Shown in pieces: positions 1 through 9,433 of a DNA stretch of 64,000 bases. The DNA is taken from positions 124,001-188,000 of the forward strand of contig JARJHS010000010.1 in assembly GCA_029269725.1 (NCBI GenBank), read 5' to 3'. Under the pieces are notes generated by a model. It had not been told where the DNA came from. It made no database searches and saw only the letters and a program-made list of their open reading frames with translations. Each line of letters begins with the position of its first letter. The stretch's first letter is position 1. The DNA is from Pollutibacter soli. Lineage in GTDB: Bacteria; Bacteroidota; Bacteroidia; Chitinophagales; Chitinophagaceae. Position numbers and translations under genes: made by a program.

Positions 1-1090
1 GTCTTTTATTCACGAGCGTATTGAAAGCCGGAAGAAGAAGATAAACAACAAGCACAGAAAAAACAAACGCTATTAAAGTAAGAATGAGTGATTCTGTAAA
101 AAACTGAAGCACTAATTGTTTTCTCGGTGACCCCAGGGTCTTTCGAACACCCACTTCGCGGGCTCTTTTTTCAGAGCGGGAAGTGGAAAGGTTCATGAAA
201 TTGATACAGGCAATCAGTAAGATGATGCAGGCAATGATGGTGAACATGCGCACATATTCAATCATTCCCCCTGCATTCTTTCCATCTTTAAATTCATTTT
301 CCAGACGCCACTGCCTTATCGGGAACGCGAAGTACTTGCTGACTTTTTCGTCATTCGGACTATGTTTGTATTTGATCTCATTGATCTTTTTTTCAAGCGC
401 GGCTATGTTGGCGCCAGGTTCAGCCTGGATGAATACCGTCCAGGACGAACTTCCCCATTCGTTCATTGCTCCGCGCAGGTAATCTCCATCATAATTAAAT
501 GTGTTGATATAATCAAACTGGAAAGTTGAGTTGCCGGGAACATCGGCCACAACAGCAGTTACCCTGGCATCGTAATCGTTATCAATTCTTACAATCTTGT
601 TTATAGGATCTGTATTCCCAAACAGCGATTTCGCAGTTGATTCAGTAAGTATCAATGAGTATGCATCCTGTATCGCTGTTTGCGGATTACCTGTAATAAA
701 CTTCCACGAAAACATATCAAAGAAGCCATCACTTACTGTATGGCCTTCTTTTTTTAGATGTTTGTCTCCATATGAAAGTAAATGCGATTGCCTGTGTGTG
801 GTGACCACTGCATTTTTCAGCTGTGGGATTTCCTTTTTTATGGTTGACGCCAACGGCAACACCATATTTTCATCTGTAAAAATCTGGTTGTTGAAATTCC
901 GATGCGCCATCACCTGGAAGATATCGTTGTAATTTTTATGAAATTTATTAAACGACAACTCATCTTTCACCCAAAGAAAAATCAGTATTGTACACGTGAT
1001 ACCCATGGTAAGACCAAGGATATTTGTTACAGAAAATCCTTTGTTGCGGAAGAGACTTCTCCAGGCAATCTTCAAATAGTTACTCAGCAT
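1..1090 (-). CDS. FtsX-like ABC transporter permease, C-terminal part beyond window
   Basis: About 363 N-terminal residues are present; the rest lies before base 1. The protein starts MLSNYLKIAW, has a first membrane segment at about residues 18-40, then a periplasmic MacB_PCD-type region, and a second membrane segment near residue 280 that ends in a cytoplasmic EKRAREVGVRKTLGS motif, the coupling-helix region typical of the FtsX/MacB permease family. Family knowledge: such permeases work with a separate MacB/LolD-type ATPase in mechanotransmission or export across the envelope; no ATPase gene is visible here. It is the downstream-most of four tandem paralogs, separated from the next by 160 bp that contain two period-7 repeat arrays. 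Substrate is unknown. Confidence 0.9.
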   Translation of the reverse strand, partial: MLSNYLKIAWRSLFRNKGFSVTNILGLTMGITCTILIFLWVKDELSFNKFHKNYNDIFQVMAHRNFNNQIFTDENMVLPLASTIKKEIPQLKNAVVTTHRQSHLLSYGDKHLKKEGHTVSDGFFDMFSWKFITGNPQTAIQDAYSLILTESTAKSLFGNTDPINKIVRIDNDYDARVTAVVADVPGNSTFQFDYINTFNYDGDYLRGAMNEWGSSSWTVFIQAEPGANIAALEKKINEIKYKHSPNDEKVSKYFAFPIRQWRLENEFKDGKNAGGMIEYVRMFTIIACIILLIACINFMNLSTSRSEKRAREVGVRKTLGSPRKQLVLQFFTESLILTLIAFVFSVLVVYLLLPAFNTLVNKR

Positions 1091-1105
1091 ATAGCATTTT
1101 TTTCA

Positions 1106-1252
1106 TTGAACGTAAAACGTATACCGTTAAACGTAAGAGTTTGTTTAATATATCAGTATTATAAATTCGCCAGATACTTTTTCTAATGTTTTTTCTATAA
1201 TCGCATAGGATAACTTTAAACGTTATGCGTTTTACGTTTAACCTGCAACGTT
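1106..1252. repeat. two period-7 repeat arrays (NNACGTT family)
   Basis: Array one (1106-1140) reads ttgaacg, taaaacg, tataccg, ttaaacg, taagagt. Array two (1218-1252) reads aaacgtt, atgcgtt, ttacgtt, taacctg, caacgtt. The stop codon of the upstream permease gene (complement of 1251-1253) is the TAA formed by the last unit plus one base. No gene is seen in this interval. Confidence 0.8.
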
Positions 1253-3635
1253 ATTCTGACCGCAAACTTCTCACCGGATTGGCTAGTGCTGCTTTAACCG
1301 CCTGGAAACTTACAGTCAGCAACGCAATTACAATTGCCAGTACTCCTGCAAGTACAAAAACCCACCATTCAATACTGATGCGATAGGAATATCCCTGCAG
1401 CCATTTATTCATTGCGTACCAGGTAACAGGTGATGCAATAACAAAAGAAATCAGTACCAGTTTCAGAAAATCTTTCGACAATAAGTTGGTTACACTGAAA
1501 ACCGATGCACCGAGTACTTTTCTTACGCCGACTTCTTTTGTTCTGCTTTCAGCCATGTATGCTGCGAGACCGAATAGTCCAAGACAAGAGATGAATATCG
1601 TAAGACCGGCAAACAGCGCAGCGAGTTTACTTGTTTGCTGCTGATCACGGAATTTACGTGCATAAGATTCGTCTGTGAATATTGCTTCAAACGGGTATTG
1701 CGGATTGTATTTGGTAAAAATGGCTTCCATACTTTTTAAATTCGTCGCAGTCCCTCGTGCAGGATTCAGTTTCGCATGTATCACCTGCCCGTAGTCCATT
1801 CCAGGTCCGAACACCATTACAGGATTAATTTTTTCCTGGAAAGGTGACTCAAGAACAAAATCTTTGATTACGCCAATCACATGGTAATAATTTGTGTCGC
1901 CTACATAATGAATGTTGGTACCAATGGGTTTTTTCAGACGCATAGCTTTCACTGCTGACTCATTAAGCAGTACAGCAGTACTGTCCGTTTTGAAATTGTA
2001 TACATCAATGTCGCGTCCATCAAGCAATTGCACACCTGTTGTTTTTGTGAATTCAGCATCTGAGCCAAGCCGGATAAAATCAATTTTTTCATCAGCCTTT
2101 GTACTTCCTTCCCAGGCAAATCCCCAGCTATCGCTCCAACGCTGTGTAATGGGGTTTGAGGACCTGGTGACTGAAACGGCGGTGCCACTCGAAAGCAATT
2201 CATTCCTGATGGCCTGGTAGTGTTTGTCCACTTCACCTTGCGTAAACGTATACACGAGATTATTTCGATCATATCCGCTCTGCCGGTTTAATCCATATTG
2301 CAACTGGCGCACAACAATCATGGTAGAAATGATCAGGATAATGGCGAAAGTAAATTGTACTGCAACAAGTATTTTACGCGGAGCAATTAATGCGTTCGCT
2401 TTTTTGAATGTTCCTTTGAGTACAGCCACCGGTCTGAATGAAGAGAGATAGAACGCCGGATAGCTTCCTGCAACAATTCCGGTAAATACAATAAAACATA
2501 CAACGGTAAACCAGAAAACCGGGTTTGTGAATGGAATGAAAAGTTGTTTATTGACAAGTTGATTGAAACCTTTTAAGCTTAACGTAACAATCAGCAGCGC
2601 CAACAGAAAGGAAATGAAACTCAGAATAATACTTTCGGTAAGGAATTGCAGAATCAGCGATTTCTTTCCTACCCCAACAACTTTCCTGATGCCTACTTCT
2701 TTCGCACGTTTTTCACTGCGCGCCGTACTCAGGTTCATAAAATTGATACAGGCGATCAATAATATAAATGCAGCTATTATTCCAAACAGGCGTACAGTTT
2801 CTATCTGCCCGCCAGTGAGTCTGCCGTCTTCAGATCGTCCATACAGATAATACCTATTCAAAGGTTGTGTGAATACTTCTGTTGTCACCTGGTCAGCTGA
2901 GCCTTTTGAATGATCAATAGTGATTGTCCTGATTTTCTTATCAAAATTAGCTTGCGAAGCACCTGGCTTGAGAAGTGTATAAGTTCTTACTGAATTATTT
3001 CCCCAATGCTTGTCATCCCAATCGAGTTTACGCATGTATGACCAGGGTAAAAGATATTCGAATTCAAATAATGTATTGTTGGGAAGATCTTTCAACACTG
3101 CCGTTACCGTACAGTTGTTTACACTATCAATGCGAATCGTTTTTCCCAGTGCCTTTTCATTCCCAAACAGTGCTTTAGCAAATTTTTCTGTCAGCACAAT
3201 GCTGTAGCTGTTTTGCAAACTGGTAGCAACTGTACCTTCAAGTAAGGGGAAACTGAAAATGTTAAGAAAGCTGCTATCGGCGAAAGCTCCTCTTTTATTC
3301 ATCCGTTTCTCACCTGAAGTGAGCAGAAATGTGATATTGTTGAAGCGCGTGAAATCTTCTACTTCCGGATAATCCGCTTTTAGTGTTGGTCCGAGAATTT
3401 TAGGCGTGCTGTTCCATGCCCACTTGTTTCCCTCCGGATCTGTGTCGCGATTGTACATTACATAAATCCTATCACCTTTTTCATGAAAACGTTCCATACT
3501 CAACTGGTTCTGGATCCATAAAAGGATGAGCATCGCTGCTGCCATTCCCACAGCCAGACCAGTGATGTTGAGAAATGAATAACCTTTGTTACGTGCAAGG
3601 TTTCTGAAGAGGGTTTTGAAATAGTTATTTATCAT
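1251..3635 (-). CDS. FtsX-like ABC transporter permease (MacB-type, 8 predicted TM)
   Basis: A 794-residue inner membrane permease with the full family layout: TM1 at about residues 20-42, periplasmic MacB_PCD domain to about 280, FtsX core with three to four TM segments (about 284-305, 335-360, 375-402, 424-446), second periplasmic domain, and a second FtsX core (about 665-690, 710-735, 755-780). Both cytoplasmic motifs are present (KRAKEVGIRKVVG and RTKEVGVRKVLGAS). The start MINNYFKTLF matches its tandem neighbours. No nucleotide-binding subunit is encoded nearby, so the partner ATPase must be elsewhere or the protein acts differently. Its promoter side is occupied directly by a period-7 array that begins one base upstream of the ATG. 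Substrate cannot be told from the sequence. Confidence 0.93.
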   Translation of the reverse strand: MINNYFKTLFRNLARNKGYSFLNITGLAVGMAAAMLILLWIQNQLSMERFHEKGDRIYVMYNRDTDPEGNKWAWNSTPKILGPTLKADYPEVEDFTRFNNITFLLTSGEKRMNKRGAFADSSFLNIFSFPLLEGTVATSLQNSYSIVLTEKFAKALFGNEKALGKTIRIDSVNNCTVTAVLKDLPNNTLFEFEYLLPWSYMRKLDWDDKHWGNNSVRTYTLLKPGASQANFDKKIRTITIDHSKGSADQVTTEVFTQPLNRYYLYGRSEDGRLTGGQIETVRLFGIIAAFILLIACINFMNLSTARSEKRAKEVGIRKVVGVGKKSLILQFLTESIILSFISFLLALLIVTLSLKGFNQLVNKQLFIPFTNPVFWFTVVCFIVFTGIVAGSYPAFYLSSFRPVAVLKGTFKKANALIAPRKILVAVQFTFAIILIISTMIVVRQLQYGLNRQSGYDRNNLVYTFTQGEVDKHYQAIRNELLSSGTAVSVTRSSNPITQRWSDSWGFAWEGSTKADEKIDFIRLGSDAEFTKTTGVQLLDGRDIDVYNFKTDSTAVLLNESAVKAMRLKKPIGTNIHYVGDTNYYHVIGVIKDFVLESPFQEKINPVMVFGPGMDYGQVIHAKLNPARGTATNLKSMEAIFTKYNPQYPFEAIFTDESYARKFRDQQQTSKLAALFAGLTIFISCLGLFGLAAYMAESRTKEVGVRKVLGASVFSVTNLLSKDFLKLVLISFVIASPVTWYAMNKWLQGYSYRISIEWWVFVLAGVLAIVIALLTVSFQAVKAALANPVRSLRSE

Positions 3636-3636
3636 G

Positions 3637-3692
3637 TTAGTTGTCGGTTGTTAGTTAGTTCATAGTTCATAGTTCATAGTTCTTAGTTCTTA
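3637..3692. repeat. period-7 repeat array (GTTCATA family)
   Basis: Eight consecutive heptads: ttagttg, tcggttg, ttagtta, three gttcata, and two gttctta. It begins immediately upstream of the start codon of the permease at 1251-3635. The array at 6446-6473 sits in the same place relative to its gene and starts with the same ttagttg unit, so the two were probably copied along with the gene. Confidence 0.85.
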
Positions 3693-3702
3693 GGAGGGAA
3701 CA

Positions 3703-3733
3703 GGCAGTCACACTATTGGCACGACGCTAATGT
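3703..3733 (+). repeat. dispersed 31-bp repeat, copy 1
   Basis: The segment ggcagtc..cactatt..gacgct..atgt is repeated in reverse orientation at 14659-14689 with about 26 of 31 positions identical by eye. The second copy contains the short hairpin AGCG-CGA-CGCT. Both copies are noncoding and next to gene ends. Confidence 0.55.
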
Positions 3734-3748
3734 CGTTGTCCAAAATGA

Positions 3749-3791
3749 CTTGAAAATTTACATGCACGATTTTCAACGGCAAATTTTCAAG
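3749..3791. other. 11-bp perfect inverted repeat
   Basis: CTTGAAAATTT at 3749-3759 is followed 21 bases later by its exact complement AAATTTTCAAG at 3781-3791. It lies in the 426-bp gap between two permease genes, downstream of one and upstream of the other on the minus strand. It lacks a T tract on either side, so it is not a standard Rho-independent terminator. It could be an operator or an mRNA hairpin. The rest of the gap (3792-4021) shows nothing recognisable. Confidence 0.5.
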
Positions 3792-4021
3792 TGTATAGTA
3801 ACAGATAATTTTAGCCACGCTGTATTTTTTCGTTGAGTTTCTTAAAAATCAGAGGGTTTGGACGAACCCCGAGTACAAATGATGCTCCATTTAAACCCAT
3901 TATACTTTATCGGAATTAAGATTTTTGTCAATTATAAAAGTGATTGTACTGATCTGTTGCATGCTGCCTCAATCAAGTGCCACGAAAACAAAAAGACTTT
4001 ACCACTTTCAACAGTCGGCTG

Positions 4022-4070
4022 TTACGTTCTACGTTCAACGTTTTACGTTTAACGTTCAACGTTACTCACT
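4022..4070. repeat. period-7 repeat array (NNACGTT family), overlaps a stop codon
   Basis: Seven heptads in a row: ttacgtt, ctacgtt, caacgtt, ttacgtt, taacgtt, caacgtt, actcact. The permease gene that runs leftward ends inside it: the stop codon is the complement of 4062-4064. Confidence 0.9.
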
Positions 4071-6446
4071 TCTCAGGCTCTTCACCGGATTCGCCAATGC
4101 TGCTTTGATCGCCTGGAAACTCACTGTCGCTAATGTGATCATCAATGCTGCAATCCCTGCCATTACAAATACCTGCCAGCCAATAGAAATCCGGTAATCG
4201 TAATTTTTCAGCCAGCTGTTGAGATAATAAAATGCTACCGGTGTTGCTATAACACAAGAGATGATTACAAGGACGATAAATTCGGTGGAAAGCAATCGCC
4301 AGACGTTTCCAACACTGGCTCCAAGTACTTTTCGGATACCAATTTCTTTGGTTCTCTGTTCAGCAACAAAGCTTGCCATCCCAAATAAACCAAGGCATGA
4401 AATGAAAATGGCCAGTACTGCAAAATAGGATGAGAGTTTTCCGATCCTTTCTTCTGCAAGAAATTTTCCGCCAAATTCTTCATCAACAAATTTGTACACA
4501 AAGGGTACATCAGGAGTATACTTTTTCCATACCTGTTCAATCGCTTTTAAAGATTGACCTGCGTTGCGTTGCGGGTTTAACTTCAGAACGACGTGGTACA
4601 GGTTGTCATAATCCCCGATATGGTACAAGGTAGGTCGAACAGGAAAGAATGGAGATTCCTGCATGATGTCTTTCACAATACCGATGATGGTAAACGATTG
4701 GTCGTTCCATTTCAATGTTTTGCCTACGGGATTCCCGAATCCTAAAAATTTTGCAGCAGATTCATTAATAACAAACGCTGCCGAATCAGTCGCGAAATCT
4801 CTTGAAAAATCACGACCATCTTTAATCTGCCATTCGACAGTTTTTCCAAAATCATATGATATCCTGTTATTCGGAAAATCAACAGCGAGATTAGGATCTT
4901 TTCCCTCCCAGTCGAATCCTCCATTGGTGTTCCAGACCTGTGTGAGCGGACTATTTGAGCCTGCCATTTCTTCTATTGCGCCTGCAGTTTTCAATTCAGT
5001 TTTTATTGCGTCAAAATGTTTCCTGATCTCCGGTTCTAATCCCATTGCAACCAGCCCATTGCGCGAGTAACCGATAGGTCTTTCTTTCGCATACTGTATC
5101 TGCTGATAAATGATGATTGTTCCGATGATCAGCATTACCGATACCGTGAACTGCGCGACGACCAGTATTTTTCTTGGAACTGAGGCCATTTTACCTACAC
5201 GGAAAGTTCCTTTCAGCACTTTCAATGGCTGGAATGAAGAAAGGTATAAAGCCGGATAACTGCCTGCCAGTAATCCTGTAAAGATGATGAATGCCAGGCT
5301 GAAAATCCAGAACCATGGATTCTGCCACGGCACTTCGATTTTTTTACCTGCGATATCGTTGAAGACGGGAATGAAAAGCAAAACGAGAATAAAAGAAAAG
5401 ATAAATGCAATAAAAACGACCAGAAAAGATTCTGCAAAAAATTGTTTGATCAGTTGCCAGCGCATCGAACCTATTGCTTTTCGTATGCCCACTTCTTTGG
5501 CTCTTTTCTCACTTCTCGCTGTAGCGAGGTTCATAAAATTGATACATGCCAATAGTAAAACAAAAATGCCAATGATGCCAAACAGCCAAACATATTGAAT
5601 GTTCCCACCGGTATTGATGCCTTCTTTAAACTCATTGTACAGGTTCCACCTGCTCATCGGCTGGAGAAAAGCTTCCCACTTATATCTCTTTTCTTCGTCG
5701 CTGATATTATTGAGTTTTACGTTTTTGATTTTTGCGGAAACTTTCTGCATCTCGGCATTGTCCGCAATCTGAACAAATGTCTGGGAGAAATTGCTTCCCC
5801 ACGGATTTTCCATATCCTTCGCCCATGGGTTTTTAATCATCCACAGTTCCCATGGCAACATCATTTTTATTTCACGGAAAGATGTATTGTCCGGAAGATC
5901 TTCATATACGCCGGTTACTTTTACATCATTTTGCCTGTCCAGTTTTAAGATCTTGTTGATAGGATCATCTGTTCCGAAAAGAGATTTTGCGGCAGAGGCT
6001 GACAACAAAACAGAGTAGGGATCTTTCAAACCGCTACGCGATCCGCTGATCATTTTTAATGAAAACATTTCAGGAGCATCAGCATCAAAAAAGTTACCTG
6101 TTATCGGCAGGTGCTTGTTGCCGATAGAAAATAATTGTGATCCTGTCCAGGAAGATTGCACCACGTACTTGAAATCACTTCCGTACTTCGCACGCAACTC
6201 CGGACCCATTACCGCCGGGTTTGCGGTTTGTGTTCCGATCCTGCCATTGAAATTGGCATGCTGCATCACCTGCGCAATGCGATCATAGTTCTGGTGATAT
6301 TTATTAAAGCTCAGCTCATCATGTACCCAAAGGCCGATAAGAATGGCTACCGCCATTCCGACGGCAAGTCCACCAATATTTATAGTACTGTAACCTTTGC
6401 TTTTTACCAGGTTTCGCCAGGCGATCTTGAAATAACTTTTTATCAT
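4062..6446 (-). CDS. FtsX-like ABC transporter permease (MacB-type)
   Basis: A 794-residue paralog of its neighbours with the same architecture: short N-terminal amphipathic stretch MIKSYFKIAWRNLV, TM1 at about residues 20-43, MacB_PCD periplasmic domain, FtsX core with the motif KRAKEVGIRKAIGS, second periplasmic domain, and second FtsX core with RTKEIGIRKVLGAS. The last residues SLRSE are shared with the gene at 1251-3635, which points to recent tandem duplication. Stop codon TAA is supplied by a period-7 array, and another such array abuts the start codon. As in the neighbours, no ATPase is encoded alongside. Confidence in family is high; the transported substrate is unknown. Confidence 0.93.
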   Translation of the reverse strand: MIKSYFKIAWRNLVKSKGYSTINIGGLAVGMAVAILIGLWVHDELSFNKYHQNYDRIAQVMQHANFNGRIGTQTANPAVMGPELRAKYGSDFKYVVQSSWTGSQLFSIGNKHLPITGNFFDADAPEMFSLKMISGSRSGLKDPYSVLLSASAAKSLFGTDDPINKILKLDRQNDVKVTGVYEDLPDNTSFREIKMMLPWELWMIKNPWAKDMENPWGSNFSQTFVQIADNAEMQKVSAKIKNVKLNNISDEEKRYKWEAFLQPMSRWNLYNEFKEGINTGGNIQYVWLFGIIGIFVLLLACINFMNLATARSEKRAKEVGIRKAIGSMRWQLIKQFFAESFLVVFIAFIFSFILVLLFIPVFNDIAGKKIEVPWQNPWFWIFSLAFIIFTGLLAGSYPALYLSSFQPLKVLKGTFRVGKMASVPRKILVVAQFTVSVMLIIGTIIIYQQIQYAKERPIGYSRNGLVAMGLEPEIRKHFDAIKTELKTAGAIEEMAGSNSPLTQVWNTNGGFDWEGKDPNLAVDFPNNRISYDFGKTVEWQIKDGRDFSRDFATDSAAFVINESAAKFLGFGNPVGKTLKWNDQSFTIIGIVKDIMQESPFFPVRPTLYHIGDYDNLYHVVLKLNPQRNAGQSLKAIEQVWKKYTPDVPFVYKFVDEEFGGKFLAEERIGKLSSYFAVLAIFISCLGLFGMASFVAEQRTKEIGIRKVLGASVGNVWRLLSTEFIVLVIISCVIATPVAFYYLNSWLKNYDYRISIGWQVFVMAGIAALMITLATVSFQAIKAALANPVKSLRSE

Positions 6447-6473
6447 TAGTTGTCAGTTGTCAGGTTATAGTTT
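6446..6473. repeat. period-7 repeat array (TTAGTTG/TCAGTTG)
   Basis: Four heptads: ttagttg, tcagttg, tcaggtt, atagttt. The array starts in the last base of the start codon complement of the permease at 4062-6446, a position equivalent to the array at 3637. Confidence 0.75.
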
Positions 6474-6515
6474 ACAGGAGGCAACAGGCAGCGGATATAA
6501 TTTATACCAACTACA

Positions 6516-6533
6516 GGAACAGTCGGCTGTTCC
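6516..6533. other. perfect hairpin GGAACAG-TCGG-CTGTTCC
   Basis: A 7-bp stem with a four-base loop in the 142-bp gap between two permease genes. A shorter version of the same motif, AACAG-TCGG-CTGTT, lies at about 4008-4021 in the equivalent gap before it. No T tract follows on either strand. Confidence 0.5.
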
Positions 6534-6534
6534 C

Positions 6535-6597
6535 CTACTTACTATCTACTACTCACTGGCTGTTACGTTCAACGTTTAACGTTAAACGTTACTCCGT
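6535..6597. repeat. compound period-7 array that changes consensus midway
   Basis: Nine heptads in one phase: ctactta, ctatcta, ctactca, ctggctg, then ttacgtt, caacgtt, taacgtt, aaacgtt, actccgt. The change from the NNCTACT type to the NNACGTT type without loss of phase shows the two families are related by position and period, not by sequence. The stop codon of the permease at 6589-9033 lies inside. Confidence 0.85.
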
Positions 6598-9033
6598 CCT
6601 TAAGCTCTTTACCGGGTTCGCCATTGCAGCTTTGATCGCTTGTATACTGATTGTAATCACAGCGACAGCAACCGAAGCCAAACCTGCAATTATAAAAACC
6701 CACCAGCTGATGTTGATGCGATATGCAAAATCCTGCAGCCAGTTATACATCAGCCACCAGGTGACAGGTACTGCAATTACAAATGCAATTATTACCAGCT
6801 TCAAAAAATCTTTTGACAGAATGAATAAGAGATTTTGGATCGATGCACCCATCACTTTTCTTATGCCAATCTCTTTTGTGCGTTGTAAAATATTATAAGC
6901 TGAAAGTCCCAACAATCCGAAGCATGCAATCAGTATCGCCAACGAGGCGAAAAGTCCGAAAGCAGTTCCAAACCTTTTATCTTCCTTGTATTGCTGATCA
7001 AATGATTCATCCAGAAAATAAAAATTAAAAGGGTCGTTAGGGAAATATTTAACCCAGGTTTTTTCAATTGCCGCAATCGACGAACCCATTCCGGCAGTTT
7101 CCATTTTCAATGCATATGAATTTCTTGAATTTGGCCTCAGGCGGAAGATCATGGGATCGATTGCTTTTTGCAATCCCTCGTGATGATAATCCGCCAGCAC
7201 ACCAACCACCTGTACAGTATCACCAGCAGAAAATATTTTTTCAGTGAGTACTTGTTTCATATCGTTGAAGCCAAGTTGCCTCACTGCTTCTTCATTGAGA
7301 ATGATCGCATGTTCATCAGTACCAAATTCTTTGGAAAAATTTCTACCGGCTTTTAACTCAAGTCCGAAGGAGGGTATGAAATCGTAATCGACACCCATAT
7401 TGTAAAGTGTCATTGCGCCCTTATTGGCAGTGCCAAGGCGGTGTGCACCATTTGTCCAGTAAATTTCTTTACCCATGATGCCGGAAGAAGCACTTACAGT
7501 TTTTACCCCTTTTATTTTCAGCAGATCGTTTCGGAATGGTTGGAAGATATTCTGGTAAATAGAATCTGTAATTGATCCGGCTCCACTCAGAACCAATGTC
7601 TGGTTGATATCAGCGCCAATTTTTTGTTTGCGCATAAAACTAACCTGCTGGTAAACGATCATCGTTCCTGCTATGAGTACAACTGAAGTCGCGAACTGAG
7701 TAATGATAAGCCCCTTGCGAAGCACAAGTCCGCCGGTACTGTTTTTAAATAGTCCTTTCAAAACTTGTACAGGGCGGAATGCAGATAAAACGAAAGCGGG
7801 ATAAATTCCGGCAAGAAGACTTCCACCAATAAACATTGCAGCAAAGCCAAGCCAGTAATTTGCAGGCAGAGAGAATCCGATCAATTCTTCTTTTCCGGTC
7901 AGCCTGTTAAACCATGGAGTCAGCAGGTATGCGGCAACGATAGCCAATGTCAGCGCAATCAGGTTTAGGATAATACTTTCGATCAGGAATTGAATCACCA
8001 GGTTTTTTCTTGCAGCACCCATAACTTTTCGAACACCCACTTCTTTTGCTCTTTCGAGTGAGCGTGCCGTTGCAAGATTGATGTAATTGATCCAGGCAAT
8101 ACAGATGATAAAAAAAGCGATAAGAAACAAAAATGAAACTGATTGACCGTTTCCGTTTACTTCCGCTTCCTGGTTATAATTTGAATAGAGATGAATGTCT
8201 TTTAATGGCAATGCAGAAATAACCGTCTTGATATTATTCTTCTTTGCCCATTCCAGTCCGTCTATATATTTCGCACAAAAAGCTGGAAATTTTGCTTCGA
8301 ATTTTCGAAGATCAGTTCCGGGACGAAGTTGCAGATAGGTGTAGAAGTCGTACCATCCCCATGCTGTTTCAGTTGCGTTGGATGTATCGCCGTAAAATCG
8401 AAGCTGTTTTCCAAGACTCGAATATGATGCAAGATGATTGATGATGAGGTGAGAGTTCTTTGGAAAATCTTTGAAAACACCTGTTACTTCAAAGGTTGGA
8501 GTATAGTTCCCGTCGCGATTGACCAGTCGTTTGCCAATGGGATCTTCATTACCAAAATATTTCCTGGCCATTGTTTCAGAGAGTATCAGTTTGTCAGGAT
8601 CGGAGAGAGCGGTGCCAGGATTTCCTTTGATCAGTTGTATACCAAACATTGACAAAGCCGATGTGTCTGCATAATATCCTTTTTCTTCAAAGAATTTTAC
8701 ATTTTTTTCTTCATTGGAAAGCAGAAGGTTAGCATCGATCAGGCGACAAAAATTTTCCACTTCCGGAAAATCTTTTTTCATCGTGGGCCCGAAAGCGGGA
8801 TAAGATGTTGCCGATTTCCATGCCAGCTGACCTTGCCGATAAGAGTCAAGACGTAATCTCACAATCTGTCGCGATTTCTTCGAAAAAGAATCGTAGCTCC
8901 TTTCAAATGCGACATATTGAAAAATCAACAGGCAACAGGTGATGCCAATGGACAAACCGAGAATATTCAGGAAAGAATACCCTTTTCGCTTCAGCAGGTT
9001 ACGAAAAGCGAGTTTGAAATAATTAGCTATCAT
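6589..9033 (-). CDS. FtsX-like ABC transporter permease (MacB-type)
   Basis: A third complete paralog, 814 residues if translation starts at MIANYFKLAFRNLL (complement of 9031-9033). An in-frame ATG 30 codons upstream exists, but the shorter start aligns with the other three paralogs and was chosen. Layout: TM1 at about 20-42, long periplasmic MacB_PCD region, FtsX core with ERAKEVGVRKVMGAA, a second periplasmic domain, second FtsX core with RTKEIGIRKVMGAS, and ending SLRTE. It is the most upstream and most divergent of the tandem set and may be the head of the transcription unit. No ATPase partner is nearby. Confidence 0.92.
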   Translation of the reverse strand: MIANYFKLAFRNLLKRKGYSFLNILGLSIGITCCLLIFQYVAFERSYDSFSKKSRQIVRLRLDSYRQGQLAWKSATSYPAFGPTMKKDFPEVENFCRLIDANLLLSNEEKNVKFFEEKGYYADTSALSMFGIQLIKGNPGTALSDPDKLILSETMARKYFGNEDPIGKRLVNRDGNYTPTFEVTGVFKDFPKNSHLIINHLASYSSLGKQLRFYGDTSNATETAWGWYDFYTYLQLRPGTDLRKFEAKFPAFCAKYIDGLEWAKKNNIKTVISALPLKDIHLYSNYNQEAEVNGNGQSVSFLFLIAFFIICIAWINYINLATARSLERAKEVGVRKVMGAARKNLVIQFLIESIILNLIALTLAIVAAYLLTPWFNRLTGKEELIGFSLPANYWLGFAAMFIGGSLLAGIYPAFVLSAFRPVQVLKGLFKNSTGGLVLRKGLIITQFATSVVLIAGTMIVYQQVSFMRKQKIGADINQTLVLSGAGSITDSIYQNIFQPFRNDLLKIKGVKTVSASSGIMGKEIYWTNGAHRLGTANKGAMTLYNMGVDYDFIPSFGLELKAGRNFSKEFGTDEHAIILNEEAVRQLGFNDMKQVLTEKIFSAGDTVQVVGVLADYHHEGLQKAIDPMIFRLRPNSRNSYALKMETAGMGSSIAAIEKTWVKYFPNDPFNFYFLDESFDQQYKEDKRFGTAFGLFASLAILIACFGLLGLSAYNILQRTKEIGIRKVMGASIQNLLFILSKDFLKLVIIAFVIAVPVTWWLMYNWLQDFAYRINISWWVFIIAGLASVAVAVITISIQAIKAAMANPVKSLRTE

Positions 9034-9433
9034 GGAATGGTTGTTTACATCTGTCTTTGCCGCAAACCTATTTTTCCGGTAATCGGATTCTGATACAGGC
9101 CGGATTGATTTACCACTGGCCATCCGGTTCTTATCTTACTAAGGATATCTTTTATTGGAAAATGTTGCGGATGCGCCGGGAACCCTTACACCGGACAGAA
9201 AATGTACCATCCGTATCAGGTGTTGAATATCAATGTTTTAGGAATACAAGAATGGGGGGAAATGTACGGTTTCGGTACAATTTATGTCCGTAAATAAATT
9301 TTGTTCAGCTATAATTTCATACCAGATACCCTAACCATTCAGAAAGAAGGTAAGTCCTGTTATAAACGTTCGCATCCGGTACGGGTCAATTCAGCGTCGT
9401 TATGTTCAGCGGATCCTTCCTCCCATTCTGATT
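9034..9433. other. 400-bp intergenic region, no gene seen
   Basis: No reading frame with family resemblance was found. It holds the presumed promoter region of the permease cluster. A short inverted repeat GTACGG-TTT-C-GGTAC-like is visible around 9264-9279, and a TAAATTTTG sequence near 9294-9302 resembles a Bacteroidota -7 element on the plus strand, but no plus-strand gene follows. Confidence 0.4.

Noticed and set aside
9294-9302. Promoter TAAATTTTG on the plus strand
   Set aside because: It has one base too many for TAnnTTTG and no plus-strand gene follows.
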